The position numbers and the translations under genes are program-made. From Pseudaminobacter soli (ex Zhang et al. 2022) (GTDB lineage: Bacteria > Pseudomonadota > Alphaproteobacteria > Rhizobiales > Rhizobiaceae): DNA of 64,000 nt. The DNA lies in NCBI RefSeq assembly GCF_014595955.1, contig NZ_JABVCF010000004.1, forward strand, positions 124,001 to 188,000, in the 5' to 3' direction. The notes under the pieces are model-generated. The model was not told where the DNA came from. It did no database searches and worked only from the letters and a program-made list of their open reading frames with translations. This document shows, piece by piece, positions 39,131 to 48,241 of the stretch. Each line of letters opens with the position of its first letter. Positions within the stretch are counted from its first letter, which is position 1.

Positions 39131-39605
39131 CCCGAAATGGGAGGTCTTCGCCACCGGTCTGGCGGACGGCCTCACCGTTCTCGATGCCTATGAGCAGGCC
39201 GGCTACCCGCGCTCGGCCTCCTCGGCGTCGCAGTTGAAGAACCGGCCTGAGCTTCAGTCGCGCGTGCAGGAACTGATCTACGAGAAGCAGAGCGCCGCCC
39301 GGCGTGAGTCCGAGAATGATCCCGACATCAACCCGCACGAACTCAACCGTGCATGGTTGATCACCACGCTGATGAAGAATGTCGAGATCGCCCAGAAGGC
39401 GCAGCAGATCGCACCGGCCAACAAGGCGGTCGAGATGCTGGCCGAGATCATCGGCTACTCGCTCAAGAACCGTGGCGGCAAGAACGCCAACGACGACGAC
39501 CCCAACAAGGACGGCGAAGCGCCCGGCTTTGATTTCGACAAGGCCAATGACGCCATCGGCCGGCTCATGGAAGTGCTGCCGGACGCACCGACCGAGGGTA
39601 GCTGA
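39114..39605 (+). CDS. terS: terminase small subunit
   Basis: 163 aa. NPKWEVFATGLADGLTVLDA then AYEQAGYPRSASSASQL and RVQEL: the helix-turn-helix start typical of TerS, followed by a helical oligomerisation region and an acidic tail. It ends on the TerL start codon. Confidence 0.85.
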   Translation: MPVLSNPKWEVFATGLADGLTVLDAYEQAGYPRSASSASQLKNRPELQSRVQELIYEKQSAARRESENDPDINPHELNRAWLITTLMKNVEIAQKAQQIAPANKAVEMLAEIIGYSLKNRGGKNANDDDPNKDGEAPGFDFDKANDAIGRLMEVLPDAPTEGS

Positions 39606-42418
39606 TGGCCCGTCCCTACCCTTACGCGGATCGGGACCGGGTCTACGCGTTTCTCAAACAGGCCGAAGAGTTCGCCACTCTGGTCGAGAAGATCGCCGAA
39701 GGTCAGGCCGATCACAGTCCCGAGCTTCAGGGCGCGCTCGCCGCGCTCACCGGAGCCACCGACCTGCATCAGCAGCACAAGGCCGTCCAATACATGCTGG
39801 ATCGTGCCCGCAAGGAGCACGAGCGCCGGCTGATCGAGGCCGCGCCGAACGACTTCACCGCCTATGTCGAAGTGATCAATCCGGAGGAGCCGTGCGCCTC
39901 GAAGCTGCACCGCTTCCTCGGCGAGACGCTGATGGAGATGGAGGCCAATTCCGGCCTCAAGAAGGGCGTCTCGATGCCACCCGGCCACGCCAAGGACATG
40001 TGCGTGTCCACGCCTGTGATGTTGGCGGACGGCTCGATGAAGCCGCTCGGCGAGGTCCAGGTTGGCGACTTCGTCATCACCCACACCGGCAGCGCCCGCG
40101 AGGTTCTGGAGGTCCACGATCAGGGCAAGCGCCCGGTCATGCGTATGCGCACCCTCTGCGGCCGTGAGCTTTTTCCACATCCCGAGCATCCGTTCCTGAC
40201 GCCGGCCGGCTGGGTGCAGGCGCAATATCTGAAGCAGGGTGACGTACTGGCGCAGCAGCGCGAGTTCTCGATTCCCAACGGCTCCGGCCGGTCCCTCTAC
40301 GATTTCATTCTGGCCGGCTACATGATGGCGGCTGGCATGGTGCGCGGCCGGCATTACAGCCGCGTCTTCACCGTCGACCGCACCTTCCGCACCGACGATC
40401 CCGAGATCATGGCCGATCTCATCGACACGGCCAAGCGACTAGGATTCCGCGCGCGGATCGCCAAGAAGGGTAGCTACGGCAAGGAGATCGAGACCGCCCG
40501 GTTCGATGAGAAGTTCATCCACTGGCTGCGTGGCCAGCGCCTGAACGGCCTGCACCGCCATACCATGCGGGTCCCCGACTGGGTGTTCAAGGGTGGGCTG
40601 ATCGAGATCGCCGCCTTTGTCGGCGCGATCTTCTCGATGGACGCCAGTCTGGTGCCGACCTCCCACAAGCAGAGCCTGAACGCCCGCAAGATGGTGATCC
40701 GGCTGCGCAACGCCGGATTGGTTGGTGACATGCAGCGGCTGCTCGCCCGCCTCGGCGCGCGCTCGGCACTCGATAAGCATCTGGTCAACAACTACAACTA
40801 CGAGCCGACCGAGTTCTGGAGCCTGACGGTCTGGGACGCCGAGGATCAGTATTATCTCCAGCGCTCGATGCGCGTGCGTGGCGTCAACCAGCGCCTGTGG
40901 GCCGACCCGATCGTGCCGCGCGCCTTCTTCGACGGACGCTATGCCACCGACCGCATCATCGCGATCGACTATGACTGGGACGTGCGGGAGACCAAGTGCC
41001 TGACCGTCGACGAGGACCATTCCTTCCTCGCTGATGGCGTGGTGGTGCACAACTCCACCTATTGCTCGCGCCTGTTTCCGTCGTGGTGGATGGGCAAGCG
41101 CGAGAACAAGCGCTGGCTTCAGGCCGGCCACACCCAGCGTTTTGCCGAGAAGGAGTTTGGCAAGAAGACCCGCGACAACATCCTCGCCACGGCAGCCTAT
41201 CAGAAGGTGTTTCCGGGCGTCGGGGTCAGCACCGCCTCGCAGGACGAGATCATCCTGACCAATGGCTGCGCCTACAACGTCAAGGGCGTCGGACAGGGCA
41301 TCTCGGGTTACCGCTCGCACTTCAACAACGTCGACGACCCATACGCGACCCATGAGGACGCGATGAGCCCGACCATCCGCGAGAAGGTCTGGAACTGGTG
41401 GGCGAACGACTTCAGGACCCGTCGCCTGCCGGGCGCGGGCGAACTGATCATCGTGACGCGCTGGCACACCGACGACGTGGTCGGCCGTCTGGAGGAGATG
41501 ATCAAGAAAGGCGAAATAGAACCATGGGAGTTTATTAATCTACCCGCGTTTGCGGTAGAAGAAAACGATGTATTAAATCGCAAAATTGGTGACGTTTTGT
41601 GGCCGGAAGTATTCAAAAAAGAATTTCTTCTGGACATAAAAGGCACCAGTACGGAAGAAAACTGGTCCGCCCTGTACCAGTGTGCGCCAGTGTTGGAAAA
41701 GGGCAACATCCTCCAGCGTAACTGGATTAAATACTATAAACAACTGCCGCAGCGTAGTATTCGCCCGGCTGGTACTGTGCAGGCCGTGAACCGGGCTCCC
41801 GTGGCCGATCCGCGCCTCGTACGGGTGGACCCTTTGAAATTCAAAATCGGGGCCGAGGGACCCTCGGAATCGAAACCGGGGCCGGCCGATTCTGGAAATC
41901 AAAATTCGGTTTTTGCAATTCGAACCGTGGTTTCCGTCGACACCGCCGAAACGGATTCGGCAAGGGCCGACCGCTCGGCGCTTCAGGTCTGGATTTATGG
42001 ATCGGACCGCAACCACTATCTGGCGCATGCCTCGGTCGGCAAGTATCTGTTCCCCGACCTCGTCGAGGCGATCGAGACGACGGCGCTGGCATGGGGAGCC
42101 GATCTCGTGCTGATCGAGACCAAGGGCGCGGGTCTGCAATACATTCAGGCGCGCACCGGCCACTCGCAGACGCCGATCATCGGTTTCAACCCGAAGAACA
42201 TCGAGAAGTCGATGCGCTTTGACGGCACCATGGTGATGTGGCAGACCGGCACCGTGCTGCTGCCGGAGAAAGGGACATGGCTGGCCGACTATGTCGACGA
42301 GCTTCTGAAGTTCCCGTCTGGGCGTTACGACGACCAAGTCGACGCGACCAGCCAGTATTTGCACTGGCACCGGATCGACGGCGGCTGGGATCGCGGCATG
42401 AAGAAGATCAAGGGCTGA
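39605..42418 (+). CDS. terL: terminase large subunit with intein in the P-loop
   Basis: 937 aa in total. The extein ATPase begins SMPPGHAKDM and resumes after the intein with STYCSRLFPSWWMG; Walker B region is HFNNVDDPY. The nuclease domain has VSVDTAETDS, DLVLIETKG and YDDQVDATSQ (acidic metal ligands). The intein is residues 133-483: starts CVSTPVMLADGSMKPLGEVQ, block B LFPHPEHPFLTPAG, and ends DEDHSFLADGVVVHN before Ser +1. Its centre has two LAGLIDADG-like helices (ILAGYMMAAGM and AAFVGAIFSMDAS). The linker near residues 635-775 is AT-rich in its DNA and holds an unusual Pro/Gly insertion. Confidence 0.93.
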   Translation: MARPYPYADRDRVYAFLKQAEEFATLVEKIAEGQADHSPELQGALAALTGATDLHQQHKAVQYMLDRARKEHERRLIEAAPNDFTAYVEVINPEEPCASKLHRFLGETLMEMEANSGLKKGVSMPPGHAKDMCVSTPVMLADGSMKPLGEVQVGDFVITHTGSAREVLEVHDQGKRPVMRMRTLCGRELFPHPEHPFLTPAGWVQAQYLKQGDVLAQQREFSIPNGSGRSLYDFILAGYMMAAGMVRGRHYSRVFTVDRTFRTDDPEIMADLIDTAKRLGFRARIAKKGSYGKEIETARFDEKFIHWLRGQRLNGLHRHTMRVPDWVFKGGLIEIAAFVGAIFSMDASLVPTSHKQSLNARKMVIRLRNAGLVGDMQRLLARLGARSALDKHLVNNYNYEPTEFWSLTVWDAEDQYYLQRSMRVRGVNQRLWADPIVPRAFFDGRYATDRIIAIDYDWDVRETKCLTVDEDHSFLADGVVVHNSTYCSRLFPSWWMGKRENKRWLQAGHTQRFAEKEFGKKTRDNILATAAYQKVFPGVGVSTASQDEIILTNGCAYNVKGVGQGISGYRSHFNNVDDPYATHEDAMSPTIREKVWNWWANDFRTRRLPGAGELIIVTRWHTDDVVGRLEEMIKKGEIEPWEFINLPAFAVEENDVLNRKIGDVLWPEVFKKEFLLDIKGTSTEENWSALYQCAPVLEKGNILQRNWIKYYKQLPQRSIRPAGTVQAVNRAPVADPRLVRVDPLKFKIGAEGPSESKPGPADSGNQNSVFAIRTVVSVDTAETDSARADRSALQVWIYGSDRNHYLAHASVGKYLFPDLVEAIETTALAWGADLVLIETKGAGLQYIQARTGHSQTPIIGFNPKNIEKSMRFDGTMVMWQTGTVLLPEKGTWLADYVDELLKFPSGRYDDQVDATSQYLHWHRIDGGWDRGMKKIKG
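40001..41053 (+). mobile_element. intein with LAGLIDADG-type endonuclease domain (in terL)
   Basis: 351 residues from Cys (40001-40003) to the HN pair (41048-41053). Splicing motifs A, B, F (KCLTVDEDHSFLADG) and G (VVVHN/S) are all present. The first LAGLIDADG helix has Ala where the catalytic acid should be (GYMMAAG), while the second keeps Asp, so splicing is likely intact but DNA cleavage doubtful. Confidence 0.9.
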
Positions 42419-42451
42419 GCGGCGTTAACCTTACCTGCACAAGGTTAACGC

Positions 42452-42726
42452 CCGCGCCCGGCTCTGCACTCAACCCAGTTTCCCTAATGATTTCAAGGCT
42501 TTACGCCGGACTCCTACCAACTCCTAGAATGTACGAATTAGGAGTTGGGGAAAATTTGGATGATCATGGCCTCCAGATTTTGGATGAGCATGGTTTTGCA
42601 TGAGGTCTGGCATGAGCATGGTCGAATTTTTGGATGGGGGAGAATTGGAACACGCGCCTGCGCGAGCGCGCGCCCGGATCGCTCAGATTTTCGGAAAACT
42701 TGAGTAAAATTTGAAACAAGCCCGCC
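42452..42726. other. gene-free stretch after terL
   Basis: Contains one reversed dispersed element (TCTGCACTCAACCC at 42463), a perfect inverted repeat CCAACTCCTA...TAGGAGTTGG at 42516-42548, and direct repeats of GATGAGCATGG. No gene is supported. Confidence 0.6.
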
Positions 42727-42966
42727 GTTAACCATGCTCAGGTAAGGTTAACGCGCCTTGTTAACCATTCTCAGGTAAGGTTAACGGCCGGCGTTAACCA
42801 TGCGGGAGTAAGGTTAACGCCGACCGCCTCCACCCAGCCCGCCTCGTTAACCCTACCCGAGTAAGGTTAACAACGCCAGCCCCGGCGTTAACCTTGCTGG
42901 CGATCGCCACTTGCATTTCGTGCGCAATGCATTATTCTGTATCAGTCAACGCAACAGGAAAGAAAA

Positions 42967-43188
42967 ATGAGCAAGGAACCTCCCTTCCTCGACTGGGACG
43001 CGATCGAGACCGAGATCGCCGACACCAATCGCAAGGCGTGGGACGCCGAAAACACCCCGGAGAAGATCGCGGCGCGCAAGGCCAAGTCTGAAGCCGAGTT
43101 CGAGCGCGGAGTCCGTAACGGCTGGTGGGACAAGGACGGCAATTCCCTCCAGCCCGAGGAGCCGGACGAGGAGGAGGACGAGGAATAA
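42967..43188 (+). CDS. cassette protein, 73 aa, acidic tail
   Basis: Type 2 promoter and leader GTCAACGCAACAGG. MSKEPPFLDWDAIETEIADT; ends in an acidic run (PEEPDEEEDEE). No family. Confidence 0.75.
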   Translation: MSKEPPFLDWDAIETEIADTNRKAWDAENTPEKIAARKAKSEAEFERGVRNGWWDKDGNSLQPEEPDEEEDEE

Positions 43189-43325
43189 GACGCCGGCCGT
43201 TAACCATTCCGGGGTAAGGTTAACGCGTGCCGGCCGCGCCCGGCGTTAACCTTGCTGTCCAGATTCGCTTTACAAATCCGGAGGCGTCGCCTAAGGTGCT
43301 CTGGTCAACGCAACCGGAGGACCCC

Positions 43326-43652
43326 ATGAGCAAGCGATCCGACAAGGCAGCGGCCAAGCTGTTCCACCAACTGTTTCCCGGCGTCGGCTGGGATTACACC
43401 GACCACAAGGCCAAGCCGCTGCTGCGCGCCGCGTTCGCCCTTTACGAATCGGAGTGGAAGACCACCCAGCCTCAGGCGTTCAGGATTGAGCGCTGGGAGT
43501 GGCCGGCTAAGGCGTTCAAGAGCGACGATCCATATGTTTTCGACGCGCATGAGCCGTGGACGGTGCTTTTCCGCGAGGTCAAGATGCTGCACGACGCTCA
43601 CCGCGAGACAAGCGGATACCCGCGCACGCTGGCGGACCGGATGCCCCGGTGA
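43326..43652 (+). CDS. cassette protein, 108 aa
   Basis: Start after leader GTCAACGCAACCGGAGG. Trp-rich alpha/beta protein (RIERWEWPAKAFK). The last base overlaps the next start. Confidence 0.78.
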   Translation: MSKRSDKAAAKLFHQLFPGVGWDYTDHKAKPLLRAAFALYESEWKTTQPQAFRIERWEWPAKAFKSDDPYVFDAHEPWTVLFREVKMLHDAHRETSGYPRTLADRMPR

Positions 43653-43765
43653 TGACCTACGAAATCACCACGGCGCTTACCTTCCTGCTGATCCTCAAAG
43701 TGCCGCTGCTGCTCTGGATCGTCCAGTTCACGATGGACGTGGACTCCGGTCGCATCAAGCTCTGA
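43652..43765 (+). CDS. single-span membrane protein, 37 aa
   Basis: Start in GTGATGA overlap. TTALTFLLILKVPLLLWIVQ is one membrane span. Followed by a GCCGGGC...GCCCGGC terminator at about 43770-43799. Confidence 0.65.
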   Translation: MTYEITTALTFLLILKVPLLLWIVQFTMDVDSGRIKL

Positions 43766-43946
43766 AACGTCGAGGCCGGGCCAAGCGCCCGGCCTTTTTC
43801 GTGCCGGCCGGCGTTAACCATACCCGAGTAAGGTTAACGGCGAGCGCGCCGGCTGCTCCGAGGCATTAACCTTGCTGTCCAGAATCGCTTTACAAAAGCG
43901 GAGGTATGGCCTAAGGTCCTCTGGTCAACGCAACGGAGAGACCGAC

Positions 43947-44207
43947 ATGTTCAAAATGGAGTTCAGGACCGACAACGCCGCTTTCGTCGACGATCAGGCC
44001 GGCGAGATCGACCGGATTTTCCGCGAGGTCGCCGAGCGCGTCGCGGCGGCGGAAAAGGGCGGCACGATCCGCGATAGCAACGGCAACCGAGTCGGCCGCT
44101 GGGAACTGGAGGCCGAAGACGAAGAGGAGGAAAACCCCTTCGATCCCGAGAGCCCGGAGGGTCGCGCGTGGGAGCGCGGCGACCGTCACCTTGTGGGAGG
44201 CAACTGA
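43947..44207 (+). CDS. cassette protein, 86 aa
   Basis: Type 1 promoter with TGTCCAGAATC. MFKMEFRTDNAAFVDDQAGE; helical and acidic. Stop overlaps next start. Confidence 0.77.
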   Translation: MFKMEFRTDNAAFVDDQAGEIDRIFREVAERVAAAEKGGTIRDSNGNRVGRWELEAEDEEEENPFDPESPEGRAWERGDRHLVGGN

Positions 44208-44443
44208 TGACCAAGCGAGAGAAGCGCCGTTTCATCCGCGAACTGATCAGCGCTGTCCAGAAGTCAATTCTGGATCGTGTCCCAGACATGCCGGAGGAGT
44301 GGGACGGTCACGAACTGCGCGCCTATATCGCCGAGAAGTTCGGCGAAACCGTTGTGACGGTCGGCAGGACCGGGCACTATGGCAAGCCCTACGCCAAGCG
44401 GACCCGTGACTATCGCAACACCGTTATCGAGCGCAACCTATGA
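44207..44443 (+). CDS. hypothetical basic protein, 78 aa
   Basis: TGATG overlap start. MTKREKRRFIRELISAVQKS; C-terminal half Arg/Tyr-rich (YAKRTRDYRNTV). Stop overlaps the RMF-like gene. Confidence 0.75.
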   Translation: MTKREKRRFIRELISAVQKSILDRVPDMPEEWDGHELRAYIAEKFGETVVTVGRTGHYGKPYAKRTRDYRNTVIERNL

Positions 44444-44571
44444 CCCTATTCGTGGAAGGCTACGAGGCCGCGAGACGTGGCGTCAAATGGTGGCGCAATC
44501 CCTATCCCTCAGGCTCTGAGGACGCCTACACATGGGACAAGGGACACACGAGGTTCCGCACCATCGGCTGA
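44440..44571 (+). CDS. ribosome modulation factor-like protein, 43 aa
   Basis: EGYEAARRGVKWWRNPYPSG then AYTWDKGHTRFR: the G-[YF]-xA-xx-G-xxxx-NPY...W-x-x-G pattern of the RMF/CrpP-like family. RMF dimerises and silences 70S ribosomes; some family members have other roles. The gene is in a three-gene cassette with overlapping starts. The match is by pattern only. Confidence 0.6.
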   Translation: MTLFVEGYEAARRGVKWWRNPYPSGSEDAYTWDKGHTRFRTIG

Positions 44572-44882
44572 TGCTGCACCGCACAACACGATAAATCAGG
44601 AGGTCGGGCCGCGTGCCCGGCCTCTTTTGCATTGCGGTAAGAGATTGATCTGCAAGGCTGATCTGGTCCAACTCCGAAAAGGTGGAAAAGCGGAGATGTC
44701 CGAAATCTGCGGCAAAGTTCGGACCGGCCGGGCCTTAACCCTACCCGGTCAAGGTTAACCCGTCGACAGGCTCAGGACGCCCGGCCGCGCCACCTGCCGG
44801 CGTTAACCATGGCCGAAATCTCCGCTTGCAAATCATGCGGGATGCACTATTCTGATCCTGTCAACGCAACGGAGTTTTCGAC

Positions 44883-45116
44883 ATGGCAGTGCATTCCCTC
44901 GACACCTTCGGCCAGCCGGACGGCTCGACCCAGATCAAGGATCGGACCGGCGCACTGGTCGCCACCCTCGACTGGGACGGAGAGGCCAGCGCATGGAAGG
45001 TCACCCCGGACAACGACCCGATCGGCTTCCCGCGCCCGGCACACTTCGCCAGCCGCGTCGCGGCCGAGTTCTGGGTGCTGGCCTACGCCAACGAACTGGA
45101 GGCGACCGGGCATTGA
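44883..45116 (+). CDS. cassette protein, 77 aa
   Basis: Type 2 promoter and full leader. MAVHSLDTFGQPDGSTQIKD; beta-rich start and a C-terminal helix. Confidence 0.77.
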   Translation: MAVHSLDTFGQPDGSTQIKDRTGALVATLDWDGEASAWKVTPDNDPIGFPRPAHFASRVAAEFWVLAYANELEATGH

Positions 45117-45264
45117 GCCCGGTCTTTTCCTTGCCCGGCCGGCGTTAACCCTACCCGAGTAAGGTAAACGCGGCCGGCTGCGGCGTTAACCTTGCTGTCC
45201 AGATTAGCTTTACAAGAGCGGAGACCACACCTATGATGCTCTGGTCAACGCAACGGAGGACGTA

Positions 45265-45516
45265 ATGACTAAAGGCCCTATCATCCATGCACCTGTCGTG
45301 GTGCGCGAAGCATTCCGCATCGGCGATGAGATCATCGACGCCAACCCGATCAGCGGTTTCCATTTCTCCGTCGAGACGATCGGCGGCAAGGTCTACACCG
45401 GATGCCCGGAAGAGTACGCCGACAACGGCGTTCTAATTCTCGACTGCGTTGGCGGCACGCCGACGCCGATCATCGACGTTGCCAAGATCGCCGCCATCAC
45501 CGTGGTTGAGGTCTGA
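45265..45516 (+). CDS. cassette protein, 83 aa
   Basis: Type 1 promoter and leader. MTKGPIIHAPVVVREAFRIG; beta-rich. First of a three-gene cassette. Confidence 0.77.
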   Translation: MTKGPIIHAPVVVREAFRIGDEIIDANPISGFHFSVETIGGKVYTGCPEEYADNGVLILDCVGGTPTPIIDVAKIAAITVVEV

Positions 45517-45519
45517 ACT

Positions 45520-45735
45520 ATGACGCACTATCCCCTTACCCACGTCGACGGGAGCGCCGACAAGCGCTACTCGATCGCCAAGGAGTTTTGCGGCCACGCC
45601 GATCGCCGCTGGGTGCTCCGCTTCTGCGGCGAGTTCGTCAAGTCGTCGATCAGCTTTGCCAGCGTCGCCATCCGCGCCGCTGGTCACCGCTCGGCACTCA
45701 ACGGCCAAGTGATATTTGAGGAGGTCCGGGCATGA
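45520..45735 (+). CDS. hypothetical protein, 71 aa
   Basis: Three bases after the previous stop. MTHYPLTHVDGSADKRYSIA; WVLRFCGEFV beta hairpin. Stop overlaps next start. Confidence 0.74.
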   Translation: MTHYPLTHVDGSADKRYSIAKEFCGHADRRWVLRFCGEFVKSSISFASVAIRAAGHRSALNGQVIFEEVRA

Positions 45736-45926
45736 AGACCCAACTGCAACATTTTTGGGAAGCGCATCGCCGCATCGCCGATCTCAATGAAGCGATGCTC
45801 GATGCACTCTTCGGACCCAACCCGATCACCGACGCCGAGCTTCGCGCCTTGATCGAGAAGCGGCCGGAGCGTTACGGCCGCTTTGCCGGCTATCTCGGCA
45901 CCCGTCAGATGGAGCAGGCCGCGTGA
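45732..45926 (+). CDS. hypothetical protein, 64 aa, ends in Ala-Ala
   Basis: ATGA overlap. Helical. Ends MEQAA; the stop codon is within the terminator stem GGCCGCGTGAGCGGCC. Confidence 0.74.
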   Translation: MKTQLQHFWEAHRRIADLNEAMLDALFGPNPITDAELRALIEKRPERYGRFAGYLGTRQMEQAA

Positions 45927-45938
45927 GCGGCCTTTTCC
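45917..45938 (+). terminator. intrinsic terminator containing a stop codon
   Basis: GGCCGC-GTGA-GCGGCC then TTTTCC; encodes the last Ala-Ala and the TGA of the upstream gene. Confidence 0.85.
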
Positions 45939-46070
45939 TTGCCCGGCCGGCGTTAACCTAACCGAGATAAGGTTAACGCGGCGGCGCGGCCGTTAACCTT
46001 GCTGTCCAGATTTGCTTTACAGTCTCCCCGGCTCTGCTATGGTGTTCTGGTCAACGCAACGGAGAGACTC

Positions 46071-46313
46071 ATGTACGTGATCCGCACCCACACTGTCGAA
46101 CTGGCCGACAAGCGCTTCCTGTCCAGCGACACGCTGACGGAGATGACGGCGAAGGAACTGCGTACCGCCGAGGCCGAGAACCGGTCCGGCATCGAATACA
46201 ACATCGTCACCGCCGAGATGGCGCGCCGCTATGTCAAGCAAGGCATGGTCCATGAAACGGGACTCTGGGTCGACATGGACGGTAAGGTCCGATACGCCAA
46301 GGCCGGGGAGTGA
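46071..46313 (+). CDS. cassette protein, 80 aa
   Basis: Type 1 promoter and leader. MYVIRTHTVELADKRFLSSD; alpha/beta. Confidence 0.77.
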   Translation: MYVIRTHTVELADKRFLSSDTLTEMTAKELRTAEAENRSGIEYNIVTAEMARRYVKQGMVHETGLWVDMDGKVRYAKAGE

Positions 46314-46456
46314 TCCCGGCCAACCCTTCACGCGCGTTAACCATTCCAAGGTAAGGTTAACGGCCGCTCCGGCGTTAACCTTGCTGTCCAGAATCACTTG
46401 CATCTGGCGCAATCTCCGCTATTGTGAGACTGTCAACGCAACAAAGGAGATCGCTG

Positions 46457-46780
46457 ATGTACATGTTCAAGGACAAGAAGCTGGAGCAGGACCAACGCAA
46501 GGTCCAGTTCGGCGACGCCGACAAGTCCACCCTCGCCAACATCTGCATGGTCGCGGCCGAGCGCTTTCGGGAGAACGCGGCCGAGTTCCGCAAGTGTATC
46601 GACTACAAGCCGAAGGAAGGCGAGTTCCCAATCTTCCCGACCGGCGAGGCAGCCAAGCGGCTGGTCGAGCAGTTCGAGCGGCAGGCAGCCGAGGCGGAGA
46701 AGTTCCGCGACCTGTTCGACAACGTGGTTCAAATCCCGGACATGGTGACGTTTGTCGAGGAAGAGGAGGAGGCCGCGTAA
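46457..46780 (+). CDS. cassette protein, 107 aa, ends in Ala-Ala
   Basis: Leader GTCAACGCAACAAAGGAG. Helical; acidic end FVEEEEEAA, with the stop inside the terminator stem. Confidence 0.78.
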   Translation: MYMFKDKKLEQDQRKVQFGDADKSTLANICMVAAERFRENAAEFRKCIDYKPKEGEFPIFPTGEAAKRLVEQFERQAAEAEKFRDLFDNVVQIPDMVTFVEEEEEAA

Positions 46781-46792
46781 GCGGCCTTTTTC
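46771..46792 (+). terminator. intrinsic terminator containing a stop codon
   Basis: GGCCGC-GTAA-GCGGCC then a T run; the loop holds the TAA of the upstream gene. Confidence 0.88.
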
Positions 46793-46926
46793 TTCGCCCG
46801 CCATTAACCCTAACCGGTCAAGGTAAACGCGGCCGGCCCCGGCGTTAACCTTGCTGTCCAGATTCGCTTTACAGATGCCGGCGATCTGCTATGGTGCTCC
46901 TGTCAACGCAACGCAGGAGTCCTGAC

Positions 46927-47475
46927 ATGGATCATCTCGCTTTCCTCATGCCCATTTTCAATCGCCCAATGGGCGAAAGCTGGATCACCATGGTGATCGA
47001 TGTCGTGCAAAAGCGCGACGCCGAGGATCACCCGATCAACGGCGCAGATGTCGTCTCTTCCTATGAGACCGACAATCCCAAGCTGATCGGACATTCGCTG
47101 CGCGATCTGATCATCTCGGCACAGGCAAGCGTCACCGGACAAGAGGACTGGTACGCCATTCGCGTCGAATACCGCAACGCCAATACGGTCGACGCCAAGC
47201 GCGCCCGAGCCATGGTCAAGACGCTCACCGCGATCGAGAAAGCGGCCGAGAAACTGCGCGACAAGCAGGGGCTCGACTATCTCACCGCGATCCTGCTGGC
47301 CTTCGACAAGGTATTTCCGGGCATGCAACTGGCCGAGACTTCCGAGGGCGGCACAGTGCGCGGCTTCTACAATCGCCACAAGTGGCGGTGGACGCCGATC
47401 GGCGGCGCAGTCCGGGCAATCCGATCGAGCGCCGAGGAGGCGCTTGTCAGACACAGGAAGGAGAAGGCCGCGTAA
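46927..47475 (+). CDS. cassette protein, 182 aa, ends in Ala-Ala
   Basis: Type 1 promoter (TGTCCAGATTCGCTTTACA), leader with GCAGGAG. MDHLAFLMPIFNRPMGESWI; mixed alpha/beta. Ends KEKAA. Confidence 0.78.
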   Translation: MDHLAFLMPIFNRPMGESWITMVIDVVQKRDAEDHPINGADVVSSYETDNPKLIGHSLRDLIISAQASVTGQEDWYAIRVEYRNANTVDAKRARAMVKTLTAIEKAAEKLRDKQGLDYLTAILLAFDKVFPGMQLAETSEGGTVRGFYNRHKWRWTPIGGAVRAIRSSAEEALVRHRKEKAA

Positions 47476-47486
47476 GCGGCCTTTTC
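47466..47486 (+). terminator. intrinsic terminator containing a stop codon
   Basis: GGCCGC-GTAA-GCGGCC then TTTTCC. Confidence 0.87.
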
Positions 47487-47623
47487 CTTGCCCGGCCGGC
47501 GTTAACCCTACCCGGTCAAGGTTAACGCGGCCGACTCCGGCGTTAACCTTGCTGTCCAGATACGCTTTACAAATGCGGAGGTCGTGGTATGGTGCTCCTG
47601 TCAACGCAACAAGGAGTTCTGAC

Positions 47624-48001
47624 ATGACCCACATGGAAAACCGCATCGCCCGCGCCGAGGCGCTGCTGGCCGAGAAAGGCGTCAACGTCTCGACCAAGGC
47701 CAGCCTCAAGATCGCGATCGATCAGGCCGGCGTCGCCCGCGTCAAGCTGGCCGATGTCAAGAATCACCTCCATCTGGTCTCCATGGCGGTCGAACGTGTG
47801 CTGGAGACGGGTCATCGCCTGACCGCGCACGAGTTCAACGACGAACGATATTCCAAGGCGGTCACGGCCTGCGCCGCGATCGGTTTTCGCGAGGCGCTGG
47901 CCGCGCTCGATCGCGCGATCGAGTTCGCCGAACGCGATCTGGTCGCGTGGCGCGACGCGTGGAAGAACATCCGCACCATGACCAAGGAACGGGCCGCGTG
48001 A
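47624..48001 (+). CDS. cassette protein, 125 aa, ends in Ala-Ala
   Basis: Type 1 promoter and leader with AAGGAG. Helical (ARAEALLAEKGVNVSTKASL). Ends KERAA. Here the terminator stem has no T run and the next tiny gene follows. Confidence 0.77.
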   Translation: MTHMENRIARAEALLAEKGVNVSTKASLKIAIDQAGVARVKLADVKNHLHLVSMAVERVLETGHRLTAHEFNDERYSKAVTACAAIGFREALAALDRAIEFAERDLVAWRDAWKNIRTMTKERAA

Positions 48002-48013
48002 GCGGTCCGCCCC

Positions 48014-48076
48014 ATGGTCGCAGTCTTCCAACTGATCCTTGCACTTCTACTACTTTACATCCTCTGGCCGCTCTGA
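48014..48076 (+). CDS. 20-residue transmembrane microprotein
   Basis: MVAVFQLILALLLLYILWPL is almost wholly hydrophobic. A near twin at 52322 shares the end LYILWPL, so both are likely real. No clear ribosome site; the start lies 13 bases after the upstream stop, so it may depend on coupling. Confidence 0.6.
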   Translation: MVAVFQLILALLLLYILWPL

Positions 48077-48241
48077 CGAGCGGCCTTTGGCTTGCCCGGC
48101 CGGCGTTAACCCTACCCGGTCAAGGTTAATACTACCGCACCGGCCGCGACCTCGACGCGTTAACCTTACTACCGATCGCCGCTTGCAATTCATGCAGGAT
48201 GCACTATTCTGATCCTGTCAACGCAAACGGAGGTTTTCAAA

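Noticed and set aside
42487-42603. 38-residue open frame after terL
   Set aside because: No promoter leader or ribosome site, and it spans an inverted repeat.
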